From Mycolicibacterium sp. (GTDB lineage: Bacteria > Actinomycetota > Actinomycetes > Mycobacteriales > Mycobacteriaceae), in assembly GCF_016462545.1 (NCBI RefSeq), contig NZ_JAEMTA010000033.1, forward strand, positions 1 to 51,801: a DNA stretch of 51,801 nucleotides. Reading direction: 5' to 3'. The notes beneath the pieces are model-generated. The model ran no database searches. It saw nothing but the letters and a program-made list of their open reading frames with translations, and had not been told where the DNA came from. A program made the translations under genes and the position numbers. Positions 19,365 through 26,809 of the stretch are shown here, one piece after another (within the stretch, counting starts at the first letter, position 1; each line of letters opens with the position of its first letter).

Positions 19365-20159
19365 TTACACGTCGGGAGCGTAGGTAGGCAGCGCCTTGCC
19401 CGACTTCCAGTACTTCGTCAGCGCCGCCGCAAGCTCGCGATACGCATTGGCGCCCTTGTTCTTTCGACCCGCCAACACCGAGGAACCCGACGCGCTGGCC
19501 TCGGCGAACCGTACCGTCCGCGGGATCGGAGGCGCCAGCACCACCAGCCCGTAGCGATCGGCCACGTCCAGAAGCACGTCGCGGCTGTGCGTCGTCCGCG
19601 AGTCATACAGCGTGGGGAGCGCCCCGAGCATGTGCAGGTCCGCGTTGGTGATCTGCTGGACGTCGTCGACCGTTCGCAGGAACTGTCCGACGCCCCGGTG
19701 TGCCAGCGTCTCGCACTGCAGGGGCACGATCACGTCGTTCGCCGCGGTCAGTCCGTTGAGGGTGAGAACACCCAGCGACGGCGGGCAGTCGACGATGACG
19801 ACGTCAAACCGGTCGCCCACCTTGGCCAGCGCCCGCTTCAACGCGTACTCACGGCCGGCCCGCATCAACAGCATCGCCTCGGCGCCCGCCAGATCGATGT
19901 TGGCGGGCAGCAGCGTCATGCCCTCGACGGTGTCCACCAGGGCCGCATCGGGTTCGACATCGCCGAGGAGCACCTCGTGGATGGACACCGCGAGCTTGTC
20001 GGGATCCTGTCCGAGCGAGAACGTCAGGCAGCCCTGCGGATCCAAGTCGACGAGCAGCACCCGCTGCCCCTTCTCCGCCATCGCTGCACCCAACGACGCC
20101 ACCGTCGTCGTCTTGGCGACTCCACCCTTTTGATTGGCGACCGCCAATACTCGCGTCAT
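19365..20159 (-). CDS. ParA/Soj-like ATPase (Rv3213c-like)
   Basis: 264-aa ParA/MinD-family ATPase. Deviant Walker A KGGVAKTT (11-18), Walker A' VDLDPQG (38-44) and Walker B VIVDCPPS. A proline-rich stretch with an Arg (APPIPRT) lies near residue 205. No parB partner is adjacent, so this is an orphan; its cargo or partner is unknown. ATG start. It is transcribed divergently from gpm2 and its stop directly follows that of the Rv3212-like gene. Confidence 0.87.
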   Translation of the reverse strand: MTRVLAVANQKGGVAKTTTVASLGAAMAEKGQRVLLVDLDPQGCLTFSLGQDPDKLAVSIHEVLLGDVEPDAALVDTVEGMTLLPANIDLAGAEAMLLMRAGREYALKRALAKVGDRFDVVIVDCPPSLGVLTLNGLTAANDVIVPLQCETLAHRGVGQFLRTVDDVQQITNADLHMLGALPTLYDSRTTHSRDVLLDVADRYGLVVLAPPIPRTVRFAEASASGSSVLAGRKNKGANAYRELAAALTKYWKSGKALPTYAPDV

Positions 20160-20233
20160 GTTTCCCCGTCGCTTCGTTCGCCCCGAACGTGTTCATCCAA
20201 GCACGCGCCCGCGGGATCGGCTCCGACGTGGGG

Positions 20234-20239
20234 CAGAAT
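20234..20239 (+). promoter_or_regulatory. Possible -10 box for gpm2
   Basis: CAGAAT lies 7 nt before the GTG at 20247 (one base off TANNNT). The same stretch holds GGGGG directly before the start, so a leadered start remains possible. Confidence 0.35.
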
Positions 20240-20246
20240 CGCGGGG

Positions 20247-20894
20247 GTGAGTATCGGTGGGCAGGAGCGCAGTGGCCCGGGGCGCGGCACGGCGCGAAGC
20301 CGCCTCGTGCTCCTTCGGCATGGCGAGACGGAGTGGTCGAAGTCCGGCAAGCACACCAGCATCACCGACCTCGACCTCACCGACGAGGGCCGCGAACAGG
20401 CCACTCTGGCCGCCGAGGCGCTGGCCGACCTGCAGCTGCGTGATCCCCTGGTGATCAGCAGCCCGCGGCACCGCGCACTCTTGACGGCCGAGCTGGCCGG
20501 CCTGACGGTCGACGAGGTGTCACCGCTGCTGGCCGAGTGGGACTACGGAGACTACGAAGGCACCACCACGGACGAGATCCGCAAGGTGGTGCCCGACTGG
20601 CTGGTCTGGACGCACGGCTGCCCCGGCGGCGAAACCGTCGCACAGGTGTCCCAGCGGGCCGACCAGGCCATCGCGATGGCCCTGCGACACATGGAGTCGC
20701 GCGACGTGTTGTTCGTCGGTCACGGTCACTTCTCGCGCTCGGTGCTCACCCGATGGGTGGAGCAGCCGCTGTACGAGGGCATCCGATTCTCCATGGCGGC
20801 GGCGTCGATCGGCGTGTGTGGATTCGAACACGGCGTCCGTCAGATCACCGCCCTCGGCCTGTCTGGCCACGTCAATCCGTGTCTGCCCCGGTGA
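20247..20894 (+). CDS. gpm2: Histidine phosphatase, Gpm2-like (Rv3214)
   Basis: 215-aa phosphoglycerate-mutase-superfamily protein. The phospho-acceptor motif RHGETEWS (24-31) has His25, the partner acid is in LAEWDYG, and the second catalytic His is in VGHGHFSR. The M. tuberculosis homologue, once named EntD, is a broad acid phosphatase rather than a mutase. The GTG start is preceded by G-rich sequence. It overlaps entC by GTGA, making a three-gene coupled operon gpm2-entC-GNAT. Confidence 0.85.
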   Translation: MSIGGQERSGPGRGTARSRLVLLRHGETEWSKSGKHTSITDLDLTDEGREQATLAAEALADLQLRDPLVISSPRHRALLTAELAGLTVDEVSPLLAEWDYGDYEGTTTDEIRKVVPDWLVWTHGCPGGETVAQVSQRADQAIAMALRHMESRDVLFVGHGHFSRSVLTRWVEQPLYEGIRFSMAAASIGVCGFEHGVRQITALGLSGHVNPCLPR

Positions 20895-21985
20895 CCGTCG
20901 AGCCCTCCTTCGTCCTCGCCGGGCACGACGGTGTCGTCATCGCAGACGGTGTGGGCAACGCGTACCCGCGACTGGCCGACGCCCAGGCGGCCCTGGCATC
21001 CGGTGCGGCGCCGATCATCGTGGGCGCCCTGCCCTTCGACGTCACCCGCCCGACTGCGCTGATGCGTCCCGACTACGTTCGCTTCACCGACGCACTGCCC
21101 GGCGGGCCATCCCGGAACATGCCCGCCGTACGCATCGCCGAGACGGTGCCCGCCCCTGGCGAACACCGGGCCCGGATCGCTGCGGCACTGGAGCAGCTCC
21201 GCGATCCCGACTCGGCTCTGCACAAGGTGGTTCTGGCGCGGGCGCTTCGACTCGTCGCCGACGACACTTTGGACGTCGGCACCATCATGAGCAGGCTGGC
21301 CGAAGACCATTCGGCCACAACCTATTTCGTGGATCTCAGCGCGGCGGGAGCGGAGTACGAGGGCACCGCGCTGATCGGCGCCAGCCCCGAGTTGCTGGTG
21401 GCGCGCCGCGGCGACGTGCTGACCTGTCGGCCGTTCGCAGGATCCGCACCACGCTCGACCGACCCCACGGTGGACCGCGCCAACGGCGCCGCACTGGCGG
21501 ATTCGGCCAAGAATCTGCACGAACATCAGCTGGTCGTCGACCAGATGCGCGCGGCCCTCGAACCACTGTGCGTCGACCTGGACATCGCGTCGACCCCGGA
21601 GCTCAGCAGCACCTCCGCCGTCTGGCACCTCAGCACCCCGATCACCGGTCGGATACGCGAATCGTCCACCACCGCACTTGATCTCGCAGTGGCACTGCAT
21701 CCCACCGCGGCCGTCGGCGGCGTGCCCACCTCCGATGCCGTCGACCTCATCGGAACTCTCGAGGGTGACCGCGGCTTCTACGCCGGAGCGGTCGGGTGGT
21801 GCGACGCGAGCGGTGACGGCACCTGGGTGGTGTCCATCCGATGCGCCGAACTCTCCGCGGATCGCCGCACCGCCGAGGCCAGGTCCGGCGGTGGGATCGT
21901 CGCCGAATCCGACCCCGATGACGAAGTGGCCGAGACGAATACGAAGTTCCGAACCATCCTGACCGCGCTGGGAGTGAGCCCGTGA
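20891..21985 (+). CDS. entC: Isochorismate synthase (EntC-like)
   Basis: 364-aa chorismate-utilising enzyme (Rv3215). Family blocks: LHKVVLARAL, GASPELLVAR, CRPFAGSAPR, AKNLHEHQLVVDQM, STSAVWHLSTPI, LHPTAAVGG and SGGGIVAESDP with the C-terminal Mg-binding Glu. It converts chorismate to isochorismate for menaquinone or salicylate-type siderophores; no men or mbt gene is adjacent, so the destination is not shown. GTG 20891 overlaps the gpm2 stop; GTG 20879 (SAPVTVEPS) is an alternative. It overlaps the GNAT gene by GTGA. Confidence 0.88.
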   Translation: MTVEPSFVLAGHDGVVIADGVGNAYPRLADAQAALASGAAPIIVGALPFDVTRPTALMRPDYVRFTDALPGGPSRNMPAVRIAETVPAPGEHRARIAAALEQLRDPDSALHKVVLARALRLVADDTLDVGTIMSRLAEDHSATTYFVDLSAAGAEYEGTALIGASPELLVARRGDVLTCRPFAGSAPRSTDPTVDRANGAALADSAKNLHEHQLVVDQMRAALEPLCVDLDIASTPELSSTSAVWHLSTPITGRIRESSTTALDLAVALHPTAAVGGVPTSDAVDLIGTLEGDRGFYAGAVGWCDASGDGTWVVSIRCAELSADRRTAEARSGGGIVAESDPDDEVAETNTKFRTILTALGVSP

Positions 21986-22461
21986 CCGTGAACATCCGCC
22001 GGGCCCGCCCCGGTGACGAGGCGGAGTTGGTCGCGATGATGCGGGAGCTGGCCGACTTCGAGCATGCCCTCGACCAATGCACGGTCACCGAAGGTCAGTT
22101 GAGTGACGCGCTGTTCGGAGAACGGGCGACGGTCTACGCCCACCTCGCGGAGGTCGACGGCGAACCCGCGGCCATGGCCCTGTGGTTCAGGAACTTCTCC
22201 ACCTGGGACGGTGTGGCGGGCATCTACCTGGAGGATCTGTTCGTCAAGTCCGCGTTCCGACGTCACGGGTTGGCTCGCGCACTGCTGTCCACCCTGGCGA
22301 AGGAGTGCGTCGAGCACGGATACTCCCGGCTGTCGTGGGCCGTGCTCGACTGGAACGCCAACGCGATCGCGCTCTACGACTCCGTCGGCGGTCGCCCACA
22401 GAGCGAGTGGATCACCTATCGCGTGTCCGGCGACGAATTGTCGGCACTCGCCGGGTCCTGA
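21982..22461 (+). CDS. GNAT acetyltransferase (Rv3216-like)
   Basis: 159-aa GCN5-related N-acetyltransferase. The acetyl-CoA pyrophosphate-binding motif A is at FRRHGLARALL (around residues 92-102), after IYLEDLFV, and the C-terminal WNANAIALYDSVGG matches motif B. The closest type is the small spermidine/diamine acetyltransferase-like group, but the substrate is unknown. GTG start overlaps the entC stop; its 3' end overlaps the opposing membrane-protein gene by 46 bp. Confidence 0.82.
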   Translation: MTVNIRRARPGDEAELVAMMRELADFEHALDQCTVTEGQLSDALFGERATVYAHLAEVDGEPAAMALWFRNFSTWDGVAGIYLEDLFVKSAFRRHGLARALLSTLAKECVEHGYSRLSWAVLDWNANAIALYDSVGGRPQSEWITYRVSGDELSALAGS

Positions 22462-22835
22462 CCGAGCCACTGCACCGCTGACGGGCTGAACAACAGGACC
22501 AGCGCGACGATTGCGACGAGTGCCACCGGCACGCCGTAGGACCACTGCCCGGAGCCCACGGCGATGTACCACGCCACCGGAAGCAGCAGCAGTTGGGCGA
22601 ACACCGCGATGCCGCGCCCCCAGCGCCTACCCGTCCACAACGCCCAGCCGGCGGTGAGGAGAGCGGCGCCCATGACCACGAACCAGCCCGCCGTGCCGTA
22701 CCCGCTGATGGACACCTCGTGGGCGCCCGCGAGCGCCCGCACGACGAGCACCACGGCCACGGCCACCAGGACCACGCCCTCCAGCGCCACCACGGCGGCG
22801 GCCTGACGAACGGTTGACGGCGAGGGCACGATCAC
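22416..22835 (-). CDS. Small four-TM membrane protein (Rv3217c-like)
   Basis: 139-aa hydrophobic protein with four predicted TM helices (about 11-33, 43-62, 69-88 and 97-114) and a polar C-terminus. No recognised motif. GTG 22835 was chosen; GTG 22829 is equally possible. It is divergent from the lipid kinase gene with a 51-bp gap and convergent-overlapping with the GNAT gene. Confidence 0.65.
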   Translation of the reverse strand: MIVPSPSTVRQAAAVVALEGVVLVAVAVVLVVRALAGAHEVSISGYGTAGWFVVMGAALLTAGWALWTGRRWGRGIAVFAQLLLLPVAWYIAVGSGQWSYGVPVALVAIVALVLLFSPSAVQWLGQDPASADNSSPDTR

Positions 22836-22872
22836 GACATCGAGCGTAGAGCGCAGCGCGCCGTCATGCCGA

Positions 22873-22878
22873 TAGGGT
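22873..22878 (+). promoter_or_regulatory. -10 box TAGGGT, leaderless lipid kinase gene
   Basis: TAGGGT is an exact TANNNT, 8 nt before the GTG at 22887. It supports that start over the upstream ATG at 22866, which would lie before the -10 box and so be outside the transcript. Confidence 0.5.
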
Positions 22879-22886
22879 TGTGCCCC

Positions 22887-23846
22887 GTGCGTGCCGTCCT
22901 GATCGTGAACCCCAACGCCACGTCGACGACGCCCGCCGGTCGCGACCTGCTCGCGCACGCCTTGGAGAGCCGGGTCAAGCTGACCGTCGCTCACACCGAC
23001 CACCGCGGGCACGCGATCGAGATCGCCAGGGACGCGACGCGTGACGGCATCGACGTGGTGATCGTGCACGGCGGCGACGGCACGGTGAATGAAGTGGTCA
23101 ACGGCATTCTCGGCGACTGCGGGCAAACCCCACCCAAACGGGGGCCTGCGATCTCGGTGGTCCCCGGCGGATCGGCCAACGTCTTCGCCCGCGCCCTCGG
23201 CATCAGCCCCGACCCCGTCGAGGCGACCAACCAGCTCGTCGACCTTCTCGGCGCCTATCGCCGCGGCATGAAGTGGCGCCGCATCGGGCTGATGGACTGC
23301 GGCGACCGCTGGGGTGTCTTCACCGCGGGCATGGGTGTCGACGGTGACGTGGTCGCCGCCGTCGAGGCGCAGCGGGAGAAGGGCCGCAAGGTCACCGCCT
23401 CGCGCTACATCCGGGTAGCGACCCGCGAGGTCCTGGCCAGTGCCCGGCGGGATCCGTCGCTGACACTGGAACTTCCGGGCCGCGCTCCCGTCGCCGGCGT
23501 GCACTTTGCGTTCGTGTCGAATTCCAGCCCGTGGACTTATGCAAACACCAGGCCCGTCTGGACGAACCCGTCGACCACCTTCGAGACCGGACTGGGAGTG
23601 TTCGCTACCACCAGCATGAACGTCTGGGCGAACCTGGGGCTGGTGCGTCAAATGCTGGCCAAGAATCCGCGTCTCGACGCCAAGCACCTCGTGCGCGAAG
23701 ACGACGTGCCCTGGGTCCGGGTGACCGCCGACACGCCTGTGGGGTGTCAGATCGACGGAGATTACGTCGGGCAGCGCGAAAGAATGACGTTCACGGCCGT
23801 TCGGGATGCCCTCGGCGTGGTCGCTCCACCTCGAAAAACGTCTTGA
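22887..23846 (+). CDS. Diacylglycerol/lipid kinase family protein (Rv3218-like)
   Basis: 319-aa DAGK-catalytic-domain protein. N-terminal VRAVLIVNPNA, the nucleotide-binding GGDGTVNE (62-69) and PGGSANVFAR (93-102), with C-terminal beta-sandwich residues including CQIDGDYVG. It phosphorylates a lipid alcohol such as diacylglycerol at the membrane; the true substrate is not fixed by the motifs. GTG 22887 was chosen for the -10 box at 22873 and family length. Confidence 0.85.
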   Translation: MRAVLIVNPNATSTTPAGRDLLAHALESRVKLTVAHTDHRGHAIEIARDATRDGIDVVIVHGGDGTVNEVVNGILGDCGQTPPKRGPAISVVPGGSANVFARALGISPDPVEATNQLVDLLGAYRRGMKWRRIGLMDCGDRWGVFTAGMGVDGDVVAAVEAQREKGRKVTASRYIRVATREVLASARRDPSLTLELPGRAPVAGVHFAFVSNSSPWTYANTRPVWTNPSTTFETGLGVFATTSMNVWANLGLVRQMLAKNPRLDAKHLVREDDVPWVRVTADTPVGCQIDGDYVGQRERMTFTAVRDALGVVAPPRKTS

Positions 23847-23913
23847 CCTGGCACTCACCTGAGAACTCGCGCTATTTAGGGCGTAAGTGGTCTGAGTGTA
23901 GTACAACCGGGTA

Positions 23914-23930
23914 AGTGGATTGCCAACGTG
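23914..23930. promoter_or_regulatory. Degenerate second copy of the whiB1 CRP-like site
   Basis: AGTGGATTGCCAACGTG closely repeats the main CRP-like site at 23938 (one base shorter, one more changed), offset by 24 bp. It may be a weaker upstream binding site. Confidence 0.4.
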
Positions 23931-23937
23931 GTCCCGC

Positions 23938-23953
23938 AGTGAGATTGCCCACG
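23938..23953. promoter_or_regulatory. CRP (Rv3676)-type site upstream of whiB1
   Basis: AGTGAGATTGCCCACG matches, with one change, the CRP site I recall in the M. tuberculosis whiB1 promoter. If transcription starts near 24004, its centre is at about -58.5, the activating position known there. Confidence 0.7.
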
Positions 23954-23969
23954 TGTTAACGCGCCTCTA

Positions 23970-23997
23970 TTGACATCTGTTCAGCCTGTGGAAGCAT
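23970..23997 (+). promoter_or_regulatory. whiB1 promoter, -35 TTGACA and -10 AAGCAT
   Basis: -35 TTGACA at 23970-23975, 16-bp spacer, weak -10 AAGCAT at 23992-23997. The start would be near 24004, leaving a leader of about 90 nt to the ATG at 24093. A weak -10 suits activator dependence. A 10-bp inverted repeat TGTTAACGCG (23954-23963) / CGCGTTAACA (24031-24040) brackets it. Confidence 0.55.
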
Positions 23998-24092
23998 CGT
24001 TTGCAACAGTGCAGAAACATTTGACGTGCACGCGTTAACAGCCGAAGAAAAGCTCGTGCGCCTTGCTGCGCACATGAAGAGGAGTTGTAACT

Positions 24093-24347
24093 ATGGATTG
24101 GCGGCACAAGGCGGTCTGTCGTGATGAGGATCCGGAACTGTTCTTCCCGGTGGGAAACAGCGGCCCGGCGCTCGCCCAGATCGCTGATGCGAAGATCGTC
24201 TGCAACCGTTGCCCGGTCACCACGGAGTGCCTGAGCTGGGCTTTGGAGTCCGGACAGGACGCTGGCGTCTGGGGCGGCATGAGCGAGGACGAGCGTCGCG
24301 CACTCAAGCGTCGCAACGCGCGGACGAAGGCTCGCACGGGCGTCTAG
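24093..24347 (+). CDS. whiB1: WhiB1 iron-sulfur regulator
   Basis: 84-aa WhiB-family protein. The 4Fe-4S ligands are Cys9, Cys37, Cys40 and Cys46, followed by GVWGG (58-62) and the basic DNA-binding tail KRRNARTKAR. In mycobacteria WhiB1 is essential, binds the sigma-70 region 4 of SigA and its cluster is nitric-oxide sensitive. The ATG at 24093 has AGAGGAG about 9 nt upstream. A canonical terminator follows at 24367. The short monocistronic unit has CRP-type sites upstream, linking it to cAMP signalling. Confidence 0.95.
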   Translation: MDWRHKAVCRDEDPELFFPVGNSGPALAQIADAKIVCNRCPVTTECLSWALESGQDAGVWGGMSEDERRALKRRNARTKARTGV

Positions 24348-24366
24348 CCTCCACACATCTCACGAT

Positions 24367-24402
24367 TTACGGCCCCGGCATTCGCCGGGGCCGTAAGTTT
24401 TT
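24367..24402. terminator. Canonical intrinsic terminator after whiB1
   Basis: Perfect 13-bp arms TTACGGCCCCGGC (24367-24379) and GCCGGGGCCGTAA (24384-24396), a 4-nt loop, then GTTTTT. It can serve whiB1 on the plus strand, and the stem could also help stop the opposing pdtaS transcript. Confidence 0.85.
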
Positions 24403-24437
24403 GTCGCGCTTCGCGTTTCCCGTTCGTGACGGTCGTG

Positions 24438-25937
24438 TTACTGCGCCGAACGGCCGCGCCGGCCGATCGGGACTCGCAGTACGACGTCGGTTCCGCCGGT
24501 CGGCACGGCGTGCATGCCCAGCGAACCGTCCAATTCAGCGGCCACCAACGTCCGGACGATCTGCAACCCGAGGCTGTCCGACTTCTCCAAGCTGAACCCT
24601 TCGGGCAGTCCCCGACCATCGTCGTGCACTACGACGTCGAGCCACCGGGATGAGCGCTCGGCCCTGATCGTGACGCTCCCGTTTTCCGACAGGGAATCGT
24701 AGGCGTGCTCTATCGCGTTCTGCACCAGCTCGGTGATGACCATCACCAGCGCGGTGGCCCGGTCGGCGTCCAGGACCCCAAGGTCGCCGACCCGGTTGAT
24801 TCGGACGGGTCGGCCCACTGACGCGACGTCGTTCATGATCGGGACGATGCGGTCCACAACCTCGTCGAGGTTGACCTCCTCGTCGACCGACATCGACAGC
24901 GCGTCGTGCACCAGGGCGATCGACGAGACCCGACGCACGGACTCGATCAGGGCATCGCGCCCCTCGGCGTTGTTCGTCCTCCTGGCCTGAAGCCGCAGCA
25001 GCGCGGCGACGGTCTGGAGGTTGTTCTTCACGCGGTGGTGGATCTCGCGAATCGTCGCGTCCTTGGACAGCAGCGCACGGTCGCGTCTCTTGATCTCGGT
25101 CACGTCCCGGATCAGGACCGCCGCGCCCGCCGGCTTGCCGTTCACCACCATCGGCAGCGTGCGGAGCAGCACCGCCGCTCCCCCTGCGTCCACCTCCATC
25201 CGCATGCTCGATCCGCCCGACAGCGAATCACGCACGTGATTGGCCAGTTCCTGCGCCTCGAAGGGATCGGAGATGAGCGGCCGGGTGACGGTGACCAGGT
25301 TGTGCCCCTCCAACTCGGCGTTCAAGCCCATGCGGTGATAGGCCGAGATCGCGTTCGGGCTCGCGAAGCTCACCTGCCCGCCCACGTCGAGGCGGATGAA
25401 GCCATCACCCACCCGGGGACTGGACCGTGACATGGCGAGGTCCCCGACATTGGGAAAGGTGCCCTCGGACAGCATGTGCAACAGGTCGGCTGCGCAGTCT
25501 TGGTAGGCACGCTCCAGGGGACTGGCCTTTCGCCGGTCGGCCAGCGCGGTCTGATGCGTCAGCACCGCAACCACCCGGTTGCCGTGTCGGACGGGAACGG
25601 CTTCGACGTTGAGCCATCGGCCGATCTGCGAATCTGGTTGTCCAGCATCGCTTTCGCGGTTGATATGACCTGATTGAAACGCCTCGACCACCACGGGCAT
25701 GTCGTCGGCGGTGTTGACCGTTCCCACCGCGTCGGCCAGTAGCACGGTCGGCGCGGTGTTCGGACGAACCTGAGCGACGCACACCAACGAGCCATCGTCG
25801 TGGTGGACCCACATCAGGTAGTCGGCAAACGACAGGTCGGCCAGCAGCTGCCACTCGCCCACCACGGCATGCAGATGATCGACTGCCGTGCCGGGCAGCA
25901 TGGTGTGCTCGGCGAGAAGGTCACCGAGGGTCGACAT
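24438..25937 (-). CDS. pdtaS: Sensor histidine kinase PdtaS
   Basis: 499-aa cytosolic kinase (Rv3220c). N-terminal GAF-like domain (about 1-150), PAS domain (about 175-285), then a HisKA_2 dimerisation helix with EIHHRVKNNLQ; the phospho-acceptor is His300 or His301. The HATPase_c has ELVQNAIEHAY and DDGRGLPEGF. No TM segments are seen. It phosphorylates the ANTAR RNA-binding regulator PdtaR, whose gene is not in this window, to control transcription antitermination in response to nitric oxide or copper. ATG start, with no adjacent response regulator. Confidence 0.92.
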   Translation of the reverse strand: MSTLGDLLAEHTMLPGTAVDHLHAVVGEWQLLADLSFADYLMWVHHDDGSLVCVAQVRPNTAPTVLLADAVGTVNTADDMPVVVEAFQSGHINRESDAGQPDSQIGRWLNVEAVPVRHGNRVVAVLTHQTALADRRKASPLERAYQDCAADLLHMLSEGTFPNVGDLAMSRSSPRVGDGFIRLDVGGQVSFASPNAISAYHRMGLNAELEGHNLVTVTRPLISDPFEAQELANHVRDSLSGGSSMRMEVDAGGAAVLLRTLPMVVNGKPAGAAVLIRDVTEIKRRDRALLSKDATIREIHHRVKNNLQTVAALLRLQARRTNNAEGRDALIESVRRVSSIALVHDALSMSVDEEVNLDEVVDRIVPIMNDVASVGRPVRINRVGDLGVLDADRATALVMVITELVQNAIEHAYDSLSENGSVTIRAERSSRWLDVVVHDDGRGLPEGFSLEKSDSLGLQIVRTLVAAELDGSLGMHAVPTGGTDVVLRVPIGRRGRSAQ

Positions 25938-25962
25938 CCGGTTGCCTAGGGAGGGCCGGACC

Positions 25963-26178
25963 CTAGCTGATCACTGCGATGAGATCGCCGGCCTGAATCA
26001 CGTCGCCTACGGACACGTTGACGGTGGTCACCGTGCCGGAGACCTCGGCCAGCACGGGAATCTCCATCTTCATGGACTCAAGGAGTACGAGGGTCTCGCC
26101 CTCGCCGATGTGATCGCCCTCGCTCACCACGACCTCGAGCACACTGGCCACGATCTCTGCGCGAACATCCTCGGCCAT
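25963..26178 (-). CDS. Biotinylated protein TB7.3
   Basis: 71-aa stand-alone biotinyl/lipoyl attachment domain (Rv3221c). The biotin acceptor is Lys37 in ESMKMEIP, flanked by the two-fold GDHIGEGE and GDVIQAGD half-motifs. It is the carboxyl-carrier type, but no carboxylase subunit lies nearby, so its partner is unknown. ATG 26178 has GGAG 5 nt upstream; an in-frame GTG at 26184 would add two residues. Confidence 0.92.
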   Translation of the reverse strand: MAEDVRAEIVASVLEVVVSEGDHIGEGETLVLLESMKMEIPVLAEVSGTVTTVNVSVGDVIQAGDLIAVIS

Positions 26179-26237
26179 CTTCACTCCACTCGTCTCGAAG
26201 AGAACCGTCCGTCACGACGGCACCACGCGATCTCTGC

Positions 26238-26252
26238 TGGTTCATCGAACCA
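26238..26252. promoter_or_regulatory. 15-bp palindrome between TB7.3 and bL37
   Basis: TGGTTCATCGAACCA has 6-bp arms around ATC, in the 150-bp divergent gap. Operator-like; no regulator assigned. The rest of the gap has no strong promoter that I can see. Confidence 0.3.
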
Positions 26253-26328
26253 CACGGGCGGGATTGGAATGCAGTGGCGCGAGCGTGAGAGGATGACGAG
26301 TAAGCAATTGACTCACTGGAGGACCATC

Positions 26329-26421
26329 ATGGCCAAGCGTGGCCGTAAGAAGCGCGACCGCAAGCACACCAAGGCGAACCACGGCAAGCGCCCCAACTGC
26401 GGTTCAAAGGCAGTGAAGTAG
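26329..26421 (+). CDS. Ribosomal protein bL37, 30 residues
   Basis: The N-terminal MAKRGRKKRDRK is followed by H-x-KANHGKRPN, matching the tiny, very basic 50S protein bL37 first seen in mycobacterial ribosome structures. ATG 26329 has TGGAGGA at 26317-26323. An in-frame ATG at 26293 would add 12 residues without the same match. From memory the M. smegmatis protein has about 24 residues, so this one appears to carry an extra tail CGSKAVK. The terminator at 26456 follows closely. It is easily missed by gene callers because of size. Confidence 0.85.
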   Translation: MAKRGRKKRDRKHTKANHGKRPNCGSKAVK

Positions 26422-26455
26422 TCGATTCGACTGGTTTCGCAGCCCGGAACGAGAA

Positions 26456-26488
26456 AAAGGCCTTCACGATCACGTGAAGGCCTTTCTC
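26456..26488. terminator. Bidirectional terminator between bL37 and rshA
   Basis: Perfect 13-bp arms AAAGGCCTTCACG (26456-26468) and CGTGAAGGCCTTT (26473-26485), loop ATCA, with T-rich sequence after the stem on the plus strand and a T-run on the minus strand (complement of 26454-26458). It separates the convergent bL37 and rshA-sigH units. Confidence 0.85.
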
Positions 26489-26497
26489 CGGTCTGGG

Positions 26498-26809
26498 CTA
26501 GCGCCGGATGATCGTGGTGCGGCTGATCTCGACGCGTAGCCGCGCACGCAGGGATTCCGGCACCTTCTCGCCGCTGCACTTGGTGGCGATGAGTCGCTTC
26601 ACGCGCTCCTCGACCCCGTACTGCCGTAGGCACGTCGGGCATTCCTCGAGGTGATGCCGCAGCTTGTCCCGTGTTTCGGAGGTGCACTCACCGTCCAGCA
26701 GGGTCCATACCTCGGCAATCACCGAGGCGCACTCCGGATGGTCGGGGTCCACCGGTCCGACCGGCGGATGGAACGTGTGCTCTTCGGGGCGCGAGTAATC
26801 GTCGCTCAC
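26498..26809 (-). CDS. rshA: Anti-sigma factor RshA
   Basis: 103-aa zinc-associated anti-sigma (ZAS) factor. The signature HLEECPTC gives His53, Cys57 and Cys60, with Cys27 and Cys42 further upstream. In mycobacteria RshA holds SigH under reducing conditions and releases it on thiol oxidation or PknB phosphorylation. The GTG start overlaps the sigH stop as GTGA, so the two are translated in near equal amounts. Confidence 0.92.
   Translation of the reverse strand: MSDDYSRPEEHTFHPPVGPVDPDHPECASVIAEVWTLLDGECTSETRDKLRHHLEECPTCLRQYGVEERVKRLIATKCSGEKVPESLRARLRVEISRTTIIRR

Noticed and set aside
26293..26328. Longer bL37 start at ATG 26293
   Set aside because: The known protein begins MAKRG and a better Shine-Dalgarno precedes ATG 26329.
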